A stretch of DNA of 64,000 bases, from the NCBI GenBank assembly GCA_947649645.1, contig CANSSP010000011.1, positions 37,431 to 101,430 of the forward strand, written 5' to 3'. The notes below the pieces were generated by a model, which saw only the letters and a list, made by a program, of their open reading frames with translations, had not been told where the DNA came from and ran no database searches. The translations under genes and the position numbers were made by a program. Each line of letters opens with the position of its first letter. The stretch's first letter is position 1. Of the stretch, positions 8,157-16,799 are shown one piece after another. The DNA is from an uncultured Roseburia sp. Lineage in GTDB: Bacteria > Bacillota > Clostridia > Lachnospirales > Lachnospiraceae.

Positions 8157-9094
8157 AGATTATTTTTCTGGATGCGAAGACAGTCGGAGACGATATCGAT
8201 TTGTCCGGATTTGACAGCCTGGGAGAGATCGTAAAGTATGACTTCTCCAATGCCGGAGAGGCCAGGGAGCGGACAAGGGACGCTGATGTTGTGATTGTAA
8301 ACAAGGTGAAAGTCAATGAGGCGTCCATCGGGGAGGCAGATCATCTAAGGCTGGTCTGTGTGACTGCCACAGGCACGGACAATCTGGATAAGGAATACCT
8401 GGAAAAGAGAGGGATCGCATGGCGAAATGCGGCAGGATATTCCACGGAAACAGTGGCGCAGCACACATTTGCCCTTCTCTTTTACCTGATGGAAAAATTG
8501 CGTTATTATGATGACTACGTCAAGACGGAGCGATACGTGAATGATGTGATGTTCACGCATTTTTCAAATACATTTCATGAACTGAGCGGGAAGACGTGGG
8601 GCATTGCAGGGCTCGGTGCGATCGGGCGCAGAGTGGCGGAGCTCGCCGCGCTGTTCGGCTGCCGTGTTATCTACTACTCTACATCTGGAAAAAACAGTCA
8701 GCCCGGTTATGAGCAGGTGGATTTTGACACGCTTCTGGGCATGTCGGATATTATCTCGGTACATGCGCCGCTGAACGAAAATACAAGAGGGATGATGAAT
8801 GCCGCTGCATTTGCGAAGATGAAACCCTCGGCGATCTTTTTGAATCTTGGCAGAGGGCCGATCGTGGCAGAGCAGGACCTGGCGGACGCGCTGAACGCCG
8901 GTGTGATTGCGGCCGCCGGGCTGGATGTTCTCTCGGAAGAACCGATGCGCAGCGACAATCCGCTCAGAGAAATCAAAGACAGTGAACGGCTTATTATCAC
9001 GCCGCATATTGCGTGGGCGAGCCTGGAAGCCAGAATCAGGCTGATGAAAACGGTGGAAGATCAGGTGCGGGAGTATTTCCGGAACGACGTCTGA
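8153..9094 (+). CDS. D-2-hydroxyacid dehydrogenase (NAD-dependent)
   Basis: 313 residues of the D-isomer-specific 2-hydroxyacid dehydrogenase family. The NAD-binding motif is GIAGLGAIGRRVAELA, and the catalytic trio appears as Arg in NLGRGPIVAEQDL, Glu in LDVLSEEPM and His in ITPHIAWAS. It reversibly reduces a 2-keto acid to a D-hydroxyacid; the exact substrate (glycerate, lactate, hydroxyisocaproate or other) cannot be told. It starts in a four-base overlap with the patatin gene and is followed by a strong terminator. Confidence 0.95.
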   Translation: MKIIFLDAKTVGDDIDLSGFDSLGEIVKYDFSNAGEARERTRDADVVIVNKVKVNEASIGEADHLRLVCVTATGTDNLDKEYLEKRGIAWRNAAGYSTETVAQHTFALLFYLMEKLRYYDDYVKTERYVNDVMFTHFSNTFHELSGKTWGIAGLGAIGRRVAELAALFGCRVIYYSTSGKNSQPGYEQVDFDTLLGMSDIISVHAPLNENTRGMMNAAAFAKMKPSAIFLNLGRGPIVAEQDLADALNAGVIAAAGLDVLSEEPMRSDNPLREIKDSERLIITPHIAWASLEARIRLMKTVEDQVREYFRNDV

Positions 9095-9137
9095 TGAAGC
9101 ATGGAAAAGGGAGAGAGAACGGAATATATGGCAGACA

Positions 9138-9178
9138 ATCCAATGGGATGAAGGATTTATCCATCCCATTGGATTTTT
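9138..9178 (+). terminator. Rho-independent terminator
   Basis: Arms ATCCAATGGGATG (9138-9150) and CATCCCATTGGAT (9162-9174) pair perfectly over 13 bases, followed by a T-run. It ends the nfeD-patatin-dehydrogenase operon. Confidence 0.95.
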
Positions 9179-9201
9179 CATTACTGTGTAATGAAAAATC
9201 C
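9171..9201. repeat. Second hairpin overlapping the terminator
   Basis: GGATTTTTCATTAC (9171-9184) and GTAATGAAAAATCC (9188-9201) form a perfect 14-base inverted repeat around a three-base loop. Its left arm shares bases 9171-9178 with the terminator's right arm and T-run, so the two structures exclude each other. Confidence 0.8.
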
Positions 9202-9287
9202 TTGCGGGAGGAATCGCACCGCGGAGGGAGAAGAAGTATGTCGGGGAAAGGATCTGTCACAGGCATGGAATGCGGCAGCGCGGGATT

Positions 9288-10265
9288 CTATCTTACCTGA
9301 CCGGAGCGCGCCGGAACATTGATTCCGCTTAAAAAAGAGCGGTTTCCGTATTCTTCTAAAAACGCATCAGTCAGCTCTTTGCATCTTTTTGGATTGTTCT
9401 GACAGCCGAGCAGTTCTGCCAGAGCGTTCAGCCGTGCGAGATACCATTCCATCGATTTCTGATACAGATCAAAAAAATTCTCTTCCGACTCCAGCGCAGG
9501 GTTCCACGGGTTTTTCCAGCGGGCGCGGCGCAGGTTAAAAGGATCGGTCCGGAAAAAGAGTGCGCTGCTGGGAATCAACGGCGAGAAAAGCGGATATCCC
9601 AGAAAGAGATGTTCCAGAAAGCGGAACAGGACTTTTTTCTGACCGGTTTTATCCTGCAGTATCCGCATGCCCAGACGTATGGAAAAGATGCCGAGCCACA
9701 TCGTAAGTCTGCCGACTTTCAGATGAGGAAAAGCTTTCCGGTACGCCGCGTGAAGCATTGTGACAATCACTTTTTTCTGGCGGTGCGTCAGCGCAATTGT
9801 ATCGTTGTTTGAAAAGCTGGCGGGGGTGCGGTGCAGCTTTTCAAAGAGAAGTGCACTGTCGATATCGGTTTCTAAATAGGCGTGGCGGGAAAAATAGTCT
9901 TTTTCGTGGCCGCGGTAATCCGTCATGGCGTAGATGTAAGGGTGACAGACCGTATCAAGGGTATAATGTCCCAGAAATCCCGCCAGATAGGCTTCGGCAA
10001 TTCTGCGGTCGGTATCCGAAGAAAAGGCAAGACAGGCCGCAAGAAGGCTTTCAAAAAAAATATTGGAGGCGCCGTCGTGAGCGAGCGCACCGGGATTGCA
10101 TCGGTGTAGAATATAGGACGGGAGATAATAAAAGAAAAGATCGGGTCCCTGTAAGCCAAGGCCAAAAGCGGCGCGATTGTGATAGAGGTTGCGTTTAAAG
10201 GTATCAGAGTTTAGTCTATGATAAGTATCTCTGCCAAAGATGTAATGAGTGACAAACCCGGGCAT
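9288..10265 (-). CDS. Zinc-dependent phospholipase C family protein
   Basis: 325 residues. The N-terminus MPGFVTHYIFGRDTYHRL and the blocks LQGPDLFFYYLP and AYLAGFLGHYTLDTVCHPYIYA carry the His and Asp residues that ligate metal in the zinc-dependent phospholipase C fold. There is no obvious signal peptide, unlike secreted clostridial alpha toxins, so it belongs to the widespread intracellular branch whose substrate is not established. The ribosome site AAAGGAG lies just upstream of the ATG on the minus strand. It converges on the dehydrogenase operon across the hairpin pair at 9138-9201. Confidence 0.88.
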   Translation of the reverse strand: MPGFVTHYIFGRDTYHRLNSDTFKRNLYHNRAAFGLGLQGPDLFFYYLPSYILHRCNPGALAHDGASNIFFESLLAACLAFSSDTDRRIAEAYLAGFLGHYTLDTVCHPYIYAMTDYRGHEKDYFSRHAYLETDIDSALLFEKLHRTPASFSNNDTIALTHRQKKVIVTMLHAAYRKAFPHLKVGRLTMWLGIFSIRLGMRILQDKTGQKKVLFRFLEHLFLGYPLFSPLIPSSALFFRTDPFNLRRARWKNPWNPALESEENFFDLYQKSMEWYLARLNALAELLGCQNNPKRCKELTDAFLEEYGNRSFLSGINVPARSGQVR

Positions 10266-10395
10266 GAGGCGTTCTCCTTTCCGACGCGAGGCGCAGCCTG
10301 GCGGTCTGCTGGTAGTATACCCTTTTTCGGCAGGATTGTTAATATTTCGCAGAAAAAATTAAATAAAATGTAATAACTGATTTGCCGGATTCAAT

Positions 10396-10424
10396 TTGCA
10401 TTTCACTGGCTTTTGGTATATTCT
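10396..10424 (+). promoter_or_regulatory. Sigma-A promoter for the LTA-synthase-like gene
   Basis: TTGCAT (10396-10401), 17 bases, TATTCT (10419-10424). Transcription would start near 10431, giving a leader of about 110 bases that carries the short ORF at 10466. Confidence 0.6.
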
Positions 10425-10465
10425 ATTCTACTATAGAGACTTATCCGGACGAGAAAGGAGCAGGT

Positions 10466-10513
10466 ATGGAGACGGATTTGGAGAAAGGAGTGACGGTTGT
10501 CCGCACGCTTTAA
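10466..10513 (+). CDS. Possible 15-residue leader peptide
   Basis: ATG at 10466 lies behind GAAAGGAG and opens METDLEKGVTVVRTL, then stops 29 bases before the main gene's ATG. It lies in the mRNA leader predicted from the promoter at 10396-10424. A function in translational coupling or attenuation is only inferred; the ORF may be chance. Confidence 0.3.
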   Translation: METDLEKGVTVVRTL

Positions 10514-10542
10514 GGGGGAGGACGGCGGCGCTGAGAGGAAAT

Positions 10543-12492
10543 ATGAAAATAGGATTATATTTTGACAGGACGAATCTCATCAGACTTGGAGCTGCCGCGG
10601 TTCTTGGGGCGGCGCTGCTTTTCAGGGTCGGTTTTCCCGTATGGGTTCTGGCTGGTTTTCTGGCACTGTATTTTCTGATCAAAAGTCTGAAAATTGAGTT
10701 AAATAAAGCGTTTTCGTGGCTGTGGTCCGGACTGCTGCTGGTATCGGGAAGTGTGTTTACCGCATATCATATCCAATATCTGTTGCTGGACGCAGAACTG
10801 CGGAGTAAAATCAGCGACCATAAGATGATGCTCAATGTTTTGTGCTGTATGACGGTCTTTCTGGTTGCGCAGGCGATCGCGGGCCGTGCCAATATTGCCT
10901 GCATCGTTTCGCATGTTTCGCTCCTGCTGCTGGCCGGTGTCAATTACTTTGTGTATCTGTTTCGCGGCAATGAATTTATCTTCAGTGATATCCGGTCTGC
11001 GCAGACCGGGCTTTCTGTGGCGGGAAATTATGAATTTGTCCTGGATGTGCGCGCAGGTTATGTGATTCTGATTTCGGCGCTTTATGTCGCTCTTCTGCGA
11101 AAGCTCTCCGTGCCGTCTCAGAGGCGGGCAGTCATGGCAGCGCTTACGGTTTCGCTGGCAATACTTCTTGGCGTTTTTGTGGGAAACCGGACGAAAGGAG
11201 TCGTGACGGAGACCTGGGAGCAGAAGGGAAGCTATCGGAATGGTTATCTGCTGAATTTTGTGCTGAGTATCAGAGACAGCTTTGTCGCAGAGCCCGAAGG
11301 ATATAACGCGGAAGCAGTGGCGGAGCTGGAAACAGTGTATGGAGAAGATGCGCCGGCGGCGGCTGTGGGGGGCGAAGGAGACGTCGACAGAAAGCCGACG
11401 ATTATTGTGGTGATGAATGAATCGTATGCGGATCTGAGTGTGGTGGGTGATTTTTCGACCAATCTGGAGCTCACACCGTTTTACAATTCATTAAAAGAAA
11501 ATACGTTGAAGGGATATGCATTATCGTCGGTGTTCGGAGCGAAGACACCCAATTCTGAGTGGGAATTTCTGACGGGAAATTCGATGGCGTTTCTGCCGGG
11601 CGGTTCGGTTGTCTATCAGCAGTATATCACGCACACGCCGGATTCGCTTGTGTCGGACTTAAAGAGAATCGGTTATACCTGTGTCGCGATGCACCCATAT
11701 TATGAAACCGGGTGGAGCCGGAACGCGGTGTATCCGGATATGGGATTTGATGAGATGTACTTTATCGATGATTTTGATCAGACGAAGCTTTTGCGGGAGT
11801 ATATCACGGACAGGGAATTGTATGAGAAGATTGTGGAGCGATACGAGCGGCGGGGCCGGAACGAAGATCTGTTTCTTATGAGTATATCGATGCAGAATCA
11901 CGGCGGTTATACGGAGAAATACAGCAATTTCAGGGAGCAGGCGCGGATGCTGGGGATCAATTATCCGGACGTCAATCAATATCTCTCGCTGCTAAAGGAG
12001 AGTGATGACGCGCTTTCGTACCTTATTTCTTACTTTGAGTCGGTGGACGAACCGGTGGAGATCGTATTTTTCGGAGATCATCAGCCCAGCCTTTCGTCGG
12101 GCTTTTATCCGTATCTGAACGGAAAAGGACTTTCCGGGCTGACGCTTACACAGCTGGAAGATTTGTACACGGTTCCGTTTTTTATCTGGACAAATTATGA
12201 GAGCGGAGAGGGGACAGAGGAGATTACGAGTCTGAATTATCTTTCCACGCTGGCACTGGAGCGCGCCGGGATCGAACTTCCGCCGTATCACAGATTTCTC
12301 GCTGATCTTAAGGAGAACATACCGGCGATAAATGCCAGAGCATATTATTCTAAGGCAGCCGGGCGCTATAAACATCTGGAAGACGCAGAGGGGGAAGAGG
12401 CGGAATGGCTGAAAAAATACGAGATTCTGCAGTACAATAATATGTTTGGGAAAAAGGGAAAAAGTGGTGTTTTTTTTCCTTATTATGATTAA
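10543..12492 (+). CDS. LTA synthase family sulfatase-fold membrane enzyme
   Basis: About 649 residues. Several transmembrane helices occupy roughly residues 10-215, followed by an extracellular alkaline-phosphatase/sulfatase-fold domain. Visible metal or catalytic blocks are IVVMNESYADLSVVG, the likely nucleophile Thr in VFGAKTPNSEWEFLTGN, SISMQNHGGY, and FFGDHQPSL. Family members transfer glycerol phosphate from phosphatidylglycerol to build lipoteichoic acid or modify other surface polymers; here the product is not known. The frame opens at 10396, but that start lies in the promoter, so the ATG at 10543 behind GAGAGGAA is chosen. It is followed by the reductase gene after 34 bases. Confidence 0.88.
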   Translation: MKIGLYFDRTNLIRLGAAAVLGAALLFRVGFPVWVLAGFLALYFLIKSLKIELNKAFSWLWSGLLLVSGSVFTAYHIQYLLLDAELRSKISDHKMMLNVLCCMTVFLVAQAIAGRANIACIVSHVSLLLLAGVNYFVYLFRGNEFIFSDIRSAQTGLSVAGNYEFVLDVRAGYVILISALYVALLRKLSVPSQRRAVMAALTVSLAILLGVFVGNRTKGVVTETWEQKGSYRNGYLLNFVLSIRDSFVAEPEGYNAEAVAELETVYGEDAPAAAVGGEGDVDRKPTIIVVMNESYADLSVVGDFSTNLELTPFYNSLKENTLKGYALSSVFGAKTPNSEWEFLTGNSMAFLPGGSVVYQQYITHTPDSLVSDLKRIGYTCVAMHPYYETGWSRNAVYPDMGFDEMYFIDDFDQTKLLREYITDRELYEKIVERYERRGRNEDLFLMSISMQNHGGYTEKYSNFREQARMLGINYPDVNQYLSLLKESDDALSYLISYFESVDEPVEIVFFGDHQPSLSSGFYPYLNGKGLSGLTLTQLEDLYTVPFFIWTNYESGEGTEEITSLNYLSTLALERAGIELPPYHRFLADLKENIPAINARAYYSKAAGRYKHLEDAEGEEAEWLKKYEILQYNNMFGKKGKSGVFFPYYD

Positions 12493-12526
12493 AAGTGCAT
12501 AGAATTACGACAGGAGGAATACGGAT

Positions 12527-13555
12527 ATGGAAACAGTGACACTGGGAAAGACGAAGATTACAGTAAATAAAAATGGATTTGGGGCGCTCCCCATTCAGCG
12601 GATTGAAAAGGACGCTGCCGTCCGGCTGGCCAGGAAGGCGTTTGACGGCGGAATCACTTTTTTTGACACGGCCAGATTTTATACAGACAGTGAGGAAAAG
12701 CTGGGAGAGGCGTTTGACGGAATGCGGGAGAAGGTTTATATCGCCACGAAGACGGCGGCGCTAAACGCAGACGATTTCTGGCAGCAGCTTTCGGTGTCGC
12801 TCTGCAATCTGCGCACGGACTATATTGATATCTATCAGTTCCACAATCCGCCGTTCTGTCCAAAGCCGGGGGATGGAACCGGACTTTATGAGGCGATGGA
12901 GGAGGCGAAAGCACAGGGAAAGGTCCGCCATATCGGTATTACGAATCACAGACTTGCGGTGGCAAAAGAGGCGGTGGATTCCGGGCTTTATGAGACGCTT
13001 CAGTTTCCGTTCTGTTATCTTGCGTCTGAAGAGGATACGGCGCTTGTCAGGATGTGCCGGGATGCCGGAATGGGATTTATTGCGATGAAGGCGCTCTCGG
13101 GCGGTCTTATCACAAATGCCCGGGCAGCTTATGCATTTGAAGCGCAATATGATAACGTACTGCCGATCTGGGGGATTCAGAGGGAAGAGGAACTGGATGC
13201 GTTTCTTTCTTATATTGAAAATCCGCCGGTGATGACGGAGGAGCTTGCCGCGTGGATTGCGCATGACCGGACACAGCTGGGAGGGGAATTCTGCCGCGGC
13301 TGTGGTTACTGTATGCCATGTCCGGCCGGGATTGAAATCAATAATTGTGCGCGGATGTCGCTGCTTTTGCGCCGTTCTCCATCTGAACTGCAGCTGTTAC
13401 CGGAAGTACAGGAGAAGATGAAAAAAATCGAGAACTGTCTGCACTGTGGTCAGTGCAGGGCGAAGTGCCCATATGGGCTTGATACTCCTGCGCTGCTTGA
13501 GAAAAATTATGAGGATTATAAGAAAGTCCTTGCGGGCGAGGTGAGCGTGAAGTGA
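12527..13555 (+). CDS. Aldo/keto reductase with C-terminal 4Fe-4S domain
   Basis: 342 residues. The TIM-barrel reductase part has Asp and Tyr in FFDTARFYTDSEEKLG and Lys in YIATKT. After about residue 255 come two cysteine clusters, CRGCGYCMPCPAG and CLHCGQCRAKCPYG, each of CxxCxxCxxxC type, fitting two [4Fe-4S] clusters. Fused reductases of this kind are common in anaerobes and probably use ferredoxin-like electron transfer; the substrate is unknown. AGGAGG at 12511-12516 sets the start. The stop overlaps the start of the HAD gene by one base. Confidence 0.93.
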   Translation: METVTLGKTKITVNKNGFGALPIQRIEKDAAVRLARKAFDGGITFFDTARFYTDSEEKLGEAFDGMREKVYIATKTAALNADDFWQQLSVSLCNLRTDYIDIYQFHNPPFCPKPGDGTGLYEAMEEAKAQGKVRHIGITNHRLAVAKEAVDSGLYETLQFPFCYLASEEDTALVRMCRDAGMGFIAMKALSGGLITNARAAYAFEAQYDNVLPIWGIQREEELDAFLSYIENPPVMTEELAAWIAHDRTQLGGEFCRGCGYCMPCPAGIEINNCARMSLLLRRSPSELQLLPEVQEKMKKIENCLHCGQCRAKCPYGLDTPALLEKNYEDYKKVLAGEVSVK

Positions 13556-14202
13556 TGAAGAAATATGACGCGGTCATTTTTGATATGGACGGTACGCTTC
13601 TCGACACGCTGGAGGATCTTAAGGACGCGGTGAACCATGCATTGCGCACTCTGGCCATGCCAGAGCGGACGCTGTCTGAGATACGGCGGTTTGTGGGAAA
13701 CGGGGCGCAGCTCCTTATGGAGCGCGCCGTGCCCGGCGGCACAGAGGAAGCGATGGTCACCCGTGCGCTGGCACTGTTCAGGGAATACTATGATCTGCAC
13801 TGCAACGATAAAACGAAGGCGTATGAGGGCGTGGTACAATTGCTGCGTGAACTTAAGGCAGAAGGCTATGCGCTGGCGATTGTATCAAATAAGCCGGATC
13901 CTGCGGTAAAACAGCTTGCCGGGATTTATTTTGGCGGAATTGTAGAGACTGCCATCGGAGAGCGCTCTGGCACGGCAAAAAAGCCGGCCCCGGATACGGT
14001 CTATGCGGCGCTTTCAGAGCTTAAGGTTCTGGCGGAGAGGGCGGTTTATGTCGGCGATTCCGAGGTGGATGTGAAGACGGCGGCCAATGCGGGTCTTCCC
14101 TGCATTTCCGTTTTGTGGGGGTTCAGGGATCGGGAATTTCTGCGCGAAAACGGGGCAGACTATTTTGTAGAGACGCCGGAGGAGATCAGGAAGCATGTTT
14201 AA
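13555..14202 (+). CDS. HAD hydrolase, phosphoglycolate-phosphatase-like
   Basis: 215 residues. The HAD motifs are in order: nucleophile DMDGTLLDTLEDL (motif I), IVSNKP (motif II), Lys in AKKPAPDTVY (motif III) and VGDSEVDVKTAANAG (motif IV). Closest in layout to Gph/PGP-type phosphatases with a helical cap; the natural substrate could be phosphoglycolate or another small phosphate ester. ATG at 13555 is favoured over the GTG three bases earlier. It is coupled to the reductase gene by a one-base overlap. Confidence 0.92.
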   Translation: MKKYDAVIFDMDGTLLDTLEDLKDAVNHALRTLAMPERTLSEIRRFVGNGAQLLMERAVPGGTEEAMVTRALALFREYYDLHCNDKTKAYEGVVQLLRELKAEGYALAIVSNKPDPAVKQLAGIYFGGIVETAIGERSGTAKKPAPDTVYAALSELKVLAERAVYVGDSEVDVKTAANAGLPCISVLWGFRDREFLRENGADYFVETPEEIRKHV

Positions 14203-14219
14203 GGAGTTCAGATGAAGGG

Positions 14220-14822
14220 ATGACAAAAGGGGAATTATTCCGGTATTTAAAATGGATGATGACGCTGGAATTCTGGCAGGAATGCTTTGATTCCTTTCAG
14301 ATTCTGGGGCCGCTGGCGCCCATTCTTCTGGCCGCAGTGGAGTCGCTGATTCCTGCGCTTCCGCTGGTGGCAATTGTGACATTGAATGTGGCGGCGCACG
14401 GCGCGCTTTTCGGTTTTTTGTATAGCTGGTTCGGGACTTCGCTTGGGTGTACAATTGTGTTTGTGTTTTTTCGAAAAGTGGTACGCCCGGGGTTTTTCAG
14501 GCTCGAAAAAAAGAGCAGGAAAGTGCGGCGGGCGAGAGAGTGGGTAAACCGGTTTGACAGGAGGGCATTGTTTCTGATTGTAATTCTGCCGTTTACGCCG
14601 TCGGCATTTGTAAATTTTGCGTTTGGCGTGTCTGATTTTGACGGAAAAAAATATCTGTGTACCATCTATGGGGCAAAGGCCGTGATGATTGCGCTGCTCG
14701 CATTGTTTGGGCAGAGCCTGGTGGAATCACTGGAAAATCCGGTGTTTATTCTATTGGCCGTGGGACTGCTTTTTCTTCTGTGGCTGATTTCGAAAAAGGT
14801 TCGCGAGAAGCATGATTTGTGA
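14220..14822 (+). CDS. VTT-domain (TVP38/TMEM64/DedA-like) membrane protein
   Basis: About 200 residues with four or five hydrophobic helices. The blocks ESLIPALPLVAIVTLNVAAHG, FLYSWFGTSLG and VILPFTPSAFVNFAFGVSDF are typical of the VTT/SNARE-associated fold, whose members act in membrane lipid movement or homeostasis. The frame is open further upstream, overlapping the HAD gene, but the ATG at 14220 preceded by AAGGAG (14201-14206) is the most plausible start, although the spacing of 13 bases is long. Function in this organism is not known. Confidence 0.82.
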   Translation: MTKGELFRYLKWMMTLEFWQECFDSFQILGPLAPILLAAVESLIPALPLVAIVTLNVAAHGALFGFLYSWFGTSLGCTIVFVFFRKVVRPGFFRLEKKSRKVRRAREWVNRFDRRALFLIVILPFTPSAFVNFAFGVSDFDGKKYLCTIYGAKAVMIALLALFGQSLVESLENPVFILLAVGLLFLLWLISKKVREKHDL

Positions 14823-14904
14823 TCCGTGAGGTATAAAATGCCACCGTTTACAGATAATAGTATCACGAATTGTATTAAGATTTGTAAATGGAGGAATCAG
14901 ACAT

Positions 14905-15453
14905 ATGAAAGCAACAGGAATTGTGCGTAGAATAGACGATCTCGGACGTATTGTCGTGCCGAAAGAGATAAGAAGGACTTTAAGGATCCGTGAAGGCGAT
15001 CCGCTTGAAATTTTTACGGACCGCGAAGGGGAGATTATCTTAAAAAAATATTCGCCGATTGGAGAGCTGGGGCAGTTTGCAGGAGAGTATTCTGAAAGCC
15101 TTGCGCAGACGACGGGACATCTTGTTCTGATTACCGACTGCGATCATGTGGTGGCGGCATCCGGAAGTGGGAAAAAGGAGTTTGAGGGGAAACAGATCAG
15201 CAGACAGCTCGAAGAGGTGATCGGAGCCCGGAAGAGTTTCCTTGCCTCAAAGGAGGACGCGGATTTTATCCGGGTCACGGTGGATGATGCGGGGGAGTAT
15301 GTCCAGCAGGCGGTCAGTACGATTATCTGTGAGGGCGATGCCATCGGCTCCGTGATTCTTTACATGAAAGAAGACAGGGGGCAGATGGGGGAGACGGAGA
15401 GTAAGCTTGCGGCGGCGGCGGCCGGATTTCTGGGGAGACAGATGGAACAGTAG
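14905..15453 (+). CDS. spoVT: Stage V sporulation protein T
   Basis: 182 residues. The N-terminal AbrB-type DNA-binding domain is nearly canonical (ATGIVRRIDDLGRIVVPKE, then RRTLRIREGDPLEIF), and the C-terminal GAF-like domain fits SpoVT (TGHLVLITDCDHVVAASG ... STIICEGDAIGSVILYMKE). SpoVT is a tetrameric regulator that tunes sigma-G genes in the forespore and affects germination; its presence shows that this is a spore former. The start has GGAGG at 14890-14894. No convincing sigma-F/G promoter could be assigned in the 82 bases upstream. Confidence 0.97.
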   Translation: MKATGIVRRIDDLGRIVVPKEIRRTLRIREGDPLEIFTDREGEIILKKYSPIGELGQFAGEYSESLAQTTGHLVLITDCDHVVAASGSGKKEFEGKQISRQLEEVIGARKSFLASKEDADFIRVTVDDAGEYVQQAVSTIICEGDAIGSVILYMKEDRGQMGETESKLAAAAAGFLGRQMEQ

Positions 15454-15461
15454 GGAAAACG

Positions 15462-15500
15462 TGCCGTTTCAATAAGAACATTGGAACGGCATGCATTTTA
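15462..15500 (+). terminator. Weak terminator after spoVT
   Basis: TGCCGTTTC (15462-15470) pairs with GGAACGGCA (15483-15491), including one G-T pair, followed by TGCATTTTAT. The T-run is short. Confidence 0.5.
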
Positions 15501-15523
15501 TATGAGGAAGGGTGGTACAAAAG

Positions 15524-16033
15524 ATGAATAAGCGGTTGTTTGCATCGCTGGCGCTGACATTGGCGCTGTTATTTTGCGGATGTGCTGGCGTGGATGTGCG
15601 TCCGGCCGGTCCGGCGGAACCGGACGGGGCTGTCGCCGGGACTGAGGCGTCTGCCCGGCAGGAGACAACGGGCGGGGAACAGACAGAGGGGCTGGCGGAT
15701 GTCGCGGCAGGGAAGGAGACGTCCGATTCAGAAATCCCGATCGTATCGGATACGCAGGACGGTCTGGAATATACGTTCCGGAACGACAGACTGCTGCAGA
15801 GCCATTATGAAAAACATGGCATGGAGATGGGGTTTTCTTCCCCGGAAGAATATGAGAAAGCAGCGTGTGCGGTTATCCGTCATCCGGATGCGTTACATAA
15901 ACTGGAAGCAGAGGACGGGGATGATGTCTATTATGTGGAGGCCACAAATGAATTTGTGATTGTCTCTGTCGACGGTTATATCCGTACCTATTTTTACCCC
16001 AATGCAGGGATCGATTATTATAACAGACAGTAA
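15524..16033 (+). CDS. Putative lipoprotein with BECR/RNase-like C-terminal domain
   Basis: 169 residues from ATG 15524 (AGGAAGG at 15505-15511). The N-terminus MNKRLFASLALTLALLFCGC is a lipoprotein signal peptide with a loose lipobox. Residues ~22-75 are a low-complexity Gly/Ala/Thr/Glu linker. The last ~95 residues form a compact domain: YTFRNDRLLQSHYEKHGMEM, FSSPEEYEKAACAV, DDVYYVEATNEFVIVSVDGY and IRTYFYP. This pattern (His-x-x-Lys-His, then NEF..VS..GyIrTyF) resembles nuclease-like domains of the barnase/EndoU/colicin/RelE (BECR) group found in phage head proteins and toxins. Activity is unproven. No immunity gene is evident next to it. Confidence 0.7.
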   Translation: MNKRLFASLALTLALLFCGCAGVDVRPAGPAEPDGAVAGTEASARQETTGGEQTEGLADVAAGKETSDSEIPIVSDTQDGLEYTFRNDRLLQSHYEKHGMEMGFSSPEEYEKAACAVIRHPDALHKLEAEDGDDVYYVEATNEFVIVSVDGYIRTYFYPNAGIDYYNRQ

Positions 16034-16066
16034 GCTGAGCCCGACAGGGCCTTCATGGAGGAACGG

Positions 16067-16762
16067 ATGGAAGAAAAGTTTGTGCGCACGGGGCTTCTGA
16101 TCGGAGAGGAAAATATAGAGACATTAAAGAAAAAGCATGTGGCTGTTTTCGGGATCGGCGGTGTAGGCGGATATGTGGCCGAGGCGCTTGTCAGGAGCGG
16201 GATCGGAGAGATCACGATTGTCGATAAGGACGAGGTGGCGGAGTCCAATATCAATCGTCAGATTATCGCCACAGTAAAGACTGTGGGAAGAAAAAAAACA
16301 GAGGTTATGGAGGAGCGCATTCGTGAGATCAACCCGGACTGCAGGGTGCACGCGCGGTGTTGTTTTTATCTGCCGGAGACATCCGGACAATTTGACTTTT
16401 CGGCGTATGATTATGTTGTGGACGCGGTGGATACAGTGACGGCAAAGATCGCCATTGTCATGCAGGCAAAGGCGGCGCATATTCCCGTGATATCATGCAT
16501 GGGTGCGGGAAATAAGCTGGATGCGTCCCGGTTTCAGGTGGCGGATATCAGCGAGACGAGTGTCTGCCCGCTTGCGCGTGTGATGCGGCGCGAACTAAAA
16601 AAAAGAGGAGCGGGCAGTCTGAAAGTAGTATATTCAAAAGAAGAGCCGAAGCGCAGCCCGGGCAGTGCAGCGGATGATGTGCCTGGCAGCGTGGCGTTTG
16701 TGCCTCCGGTGGCGGGATTTATTCTTGCGGGGGAAGTTGTCCGCGATCTGATCCGTACATAA
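16067..16762 (+). CDS. tcdA: tRNA threonylcarbamoyladenosine dehydratase
   Basis: 231 residues of the E1-like ThiF/MoeB superfamily. The ATP-binding loop VAVFGIGGVGGYVAEALVRS is followed by IVDKDEVAESNINRQI, the classic Asp and Arg adenylation residues. The TcdA/CsdL branch dehydrates t6A37 of tRNA to its cyclic form. The Cys in ETSVCPLARVMRREL matches the family. Two in-frame ATGs exist; the second, at 16067, is favoured because GGAGG (16057-16061) would lie inside the longer version's first codons. Confidence 0.93.
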   Translation: MEEKFVRTGLLIGEENIETLKKKHVAVFGIGGVGGYVAEALVRSGIGEITIVDKDEVAESNINRQIIATVKTVGRKKTEVMEERIREINPDCRVHARCCFYLPETSGQFDFSAYDYVVDAVDTVTAKIAIVMQAKAAHIPVISCMGAGNKLDASRFQVADISETSVCPLARVMRRELKKRGAGSLKVVYSKEEPKRSPGSAADDVPGSVAFVPPVAGFILAGEVVRDLIRT

Positions 16763-16799
16763 ATGAGCCTGGGGAAATAAGGGAAGTTGGAGGAAGATT

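Noticed and set aside
10396..10542. 49-residue N-terminal extension of the LTA-synthase-like protein
   Set aside because: The region contains the promoter and a separate short ORF, and the membrane protein has a normal start with a ribosome site at 10543.
12956..13264. Minus-strand frame opposite the aldo/keto reductase
   Set aside because: Shadow of a gene with intact catalytic and Fe-S motifs.
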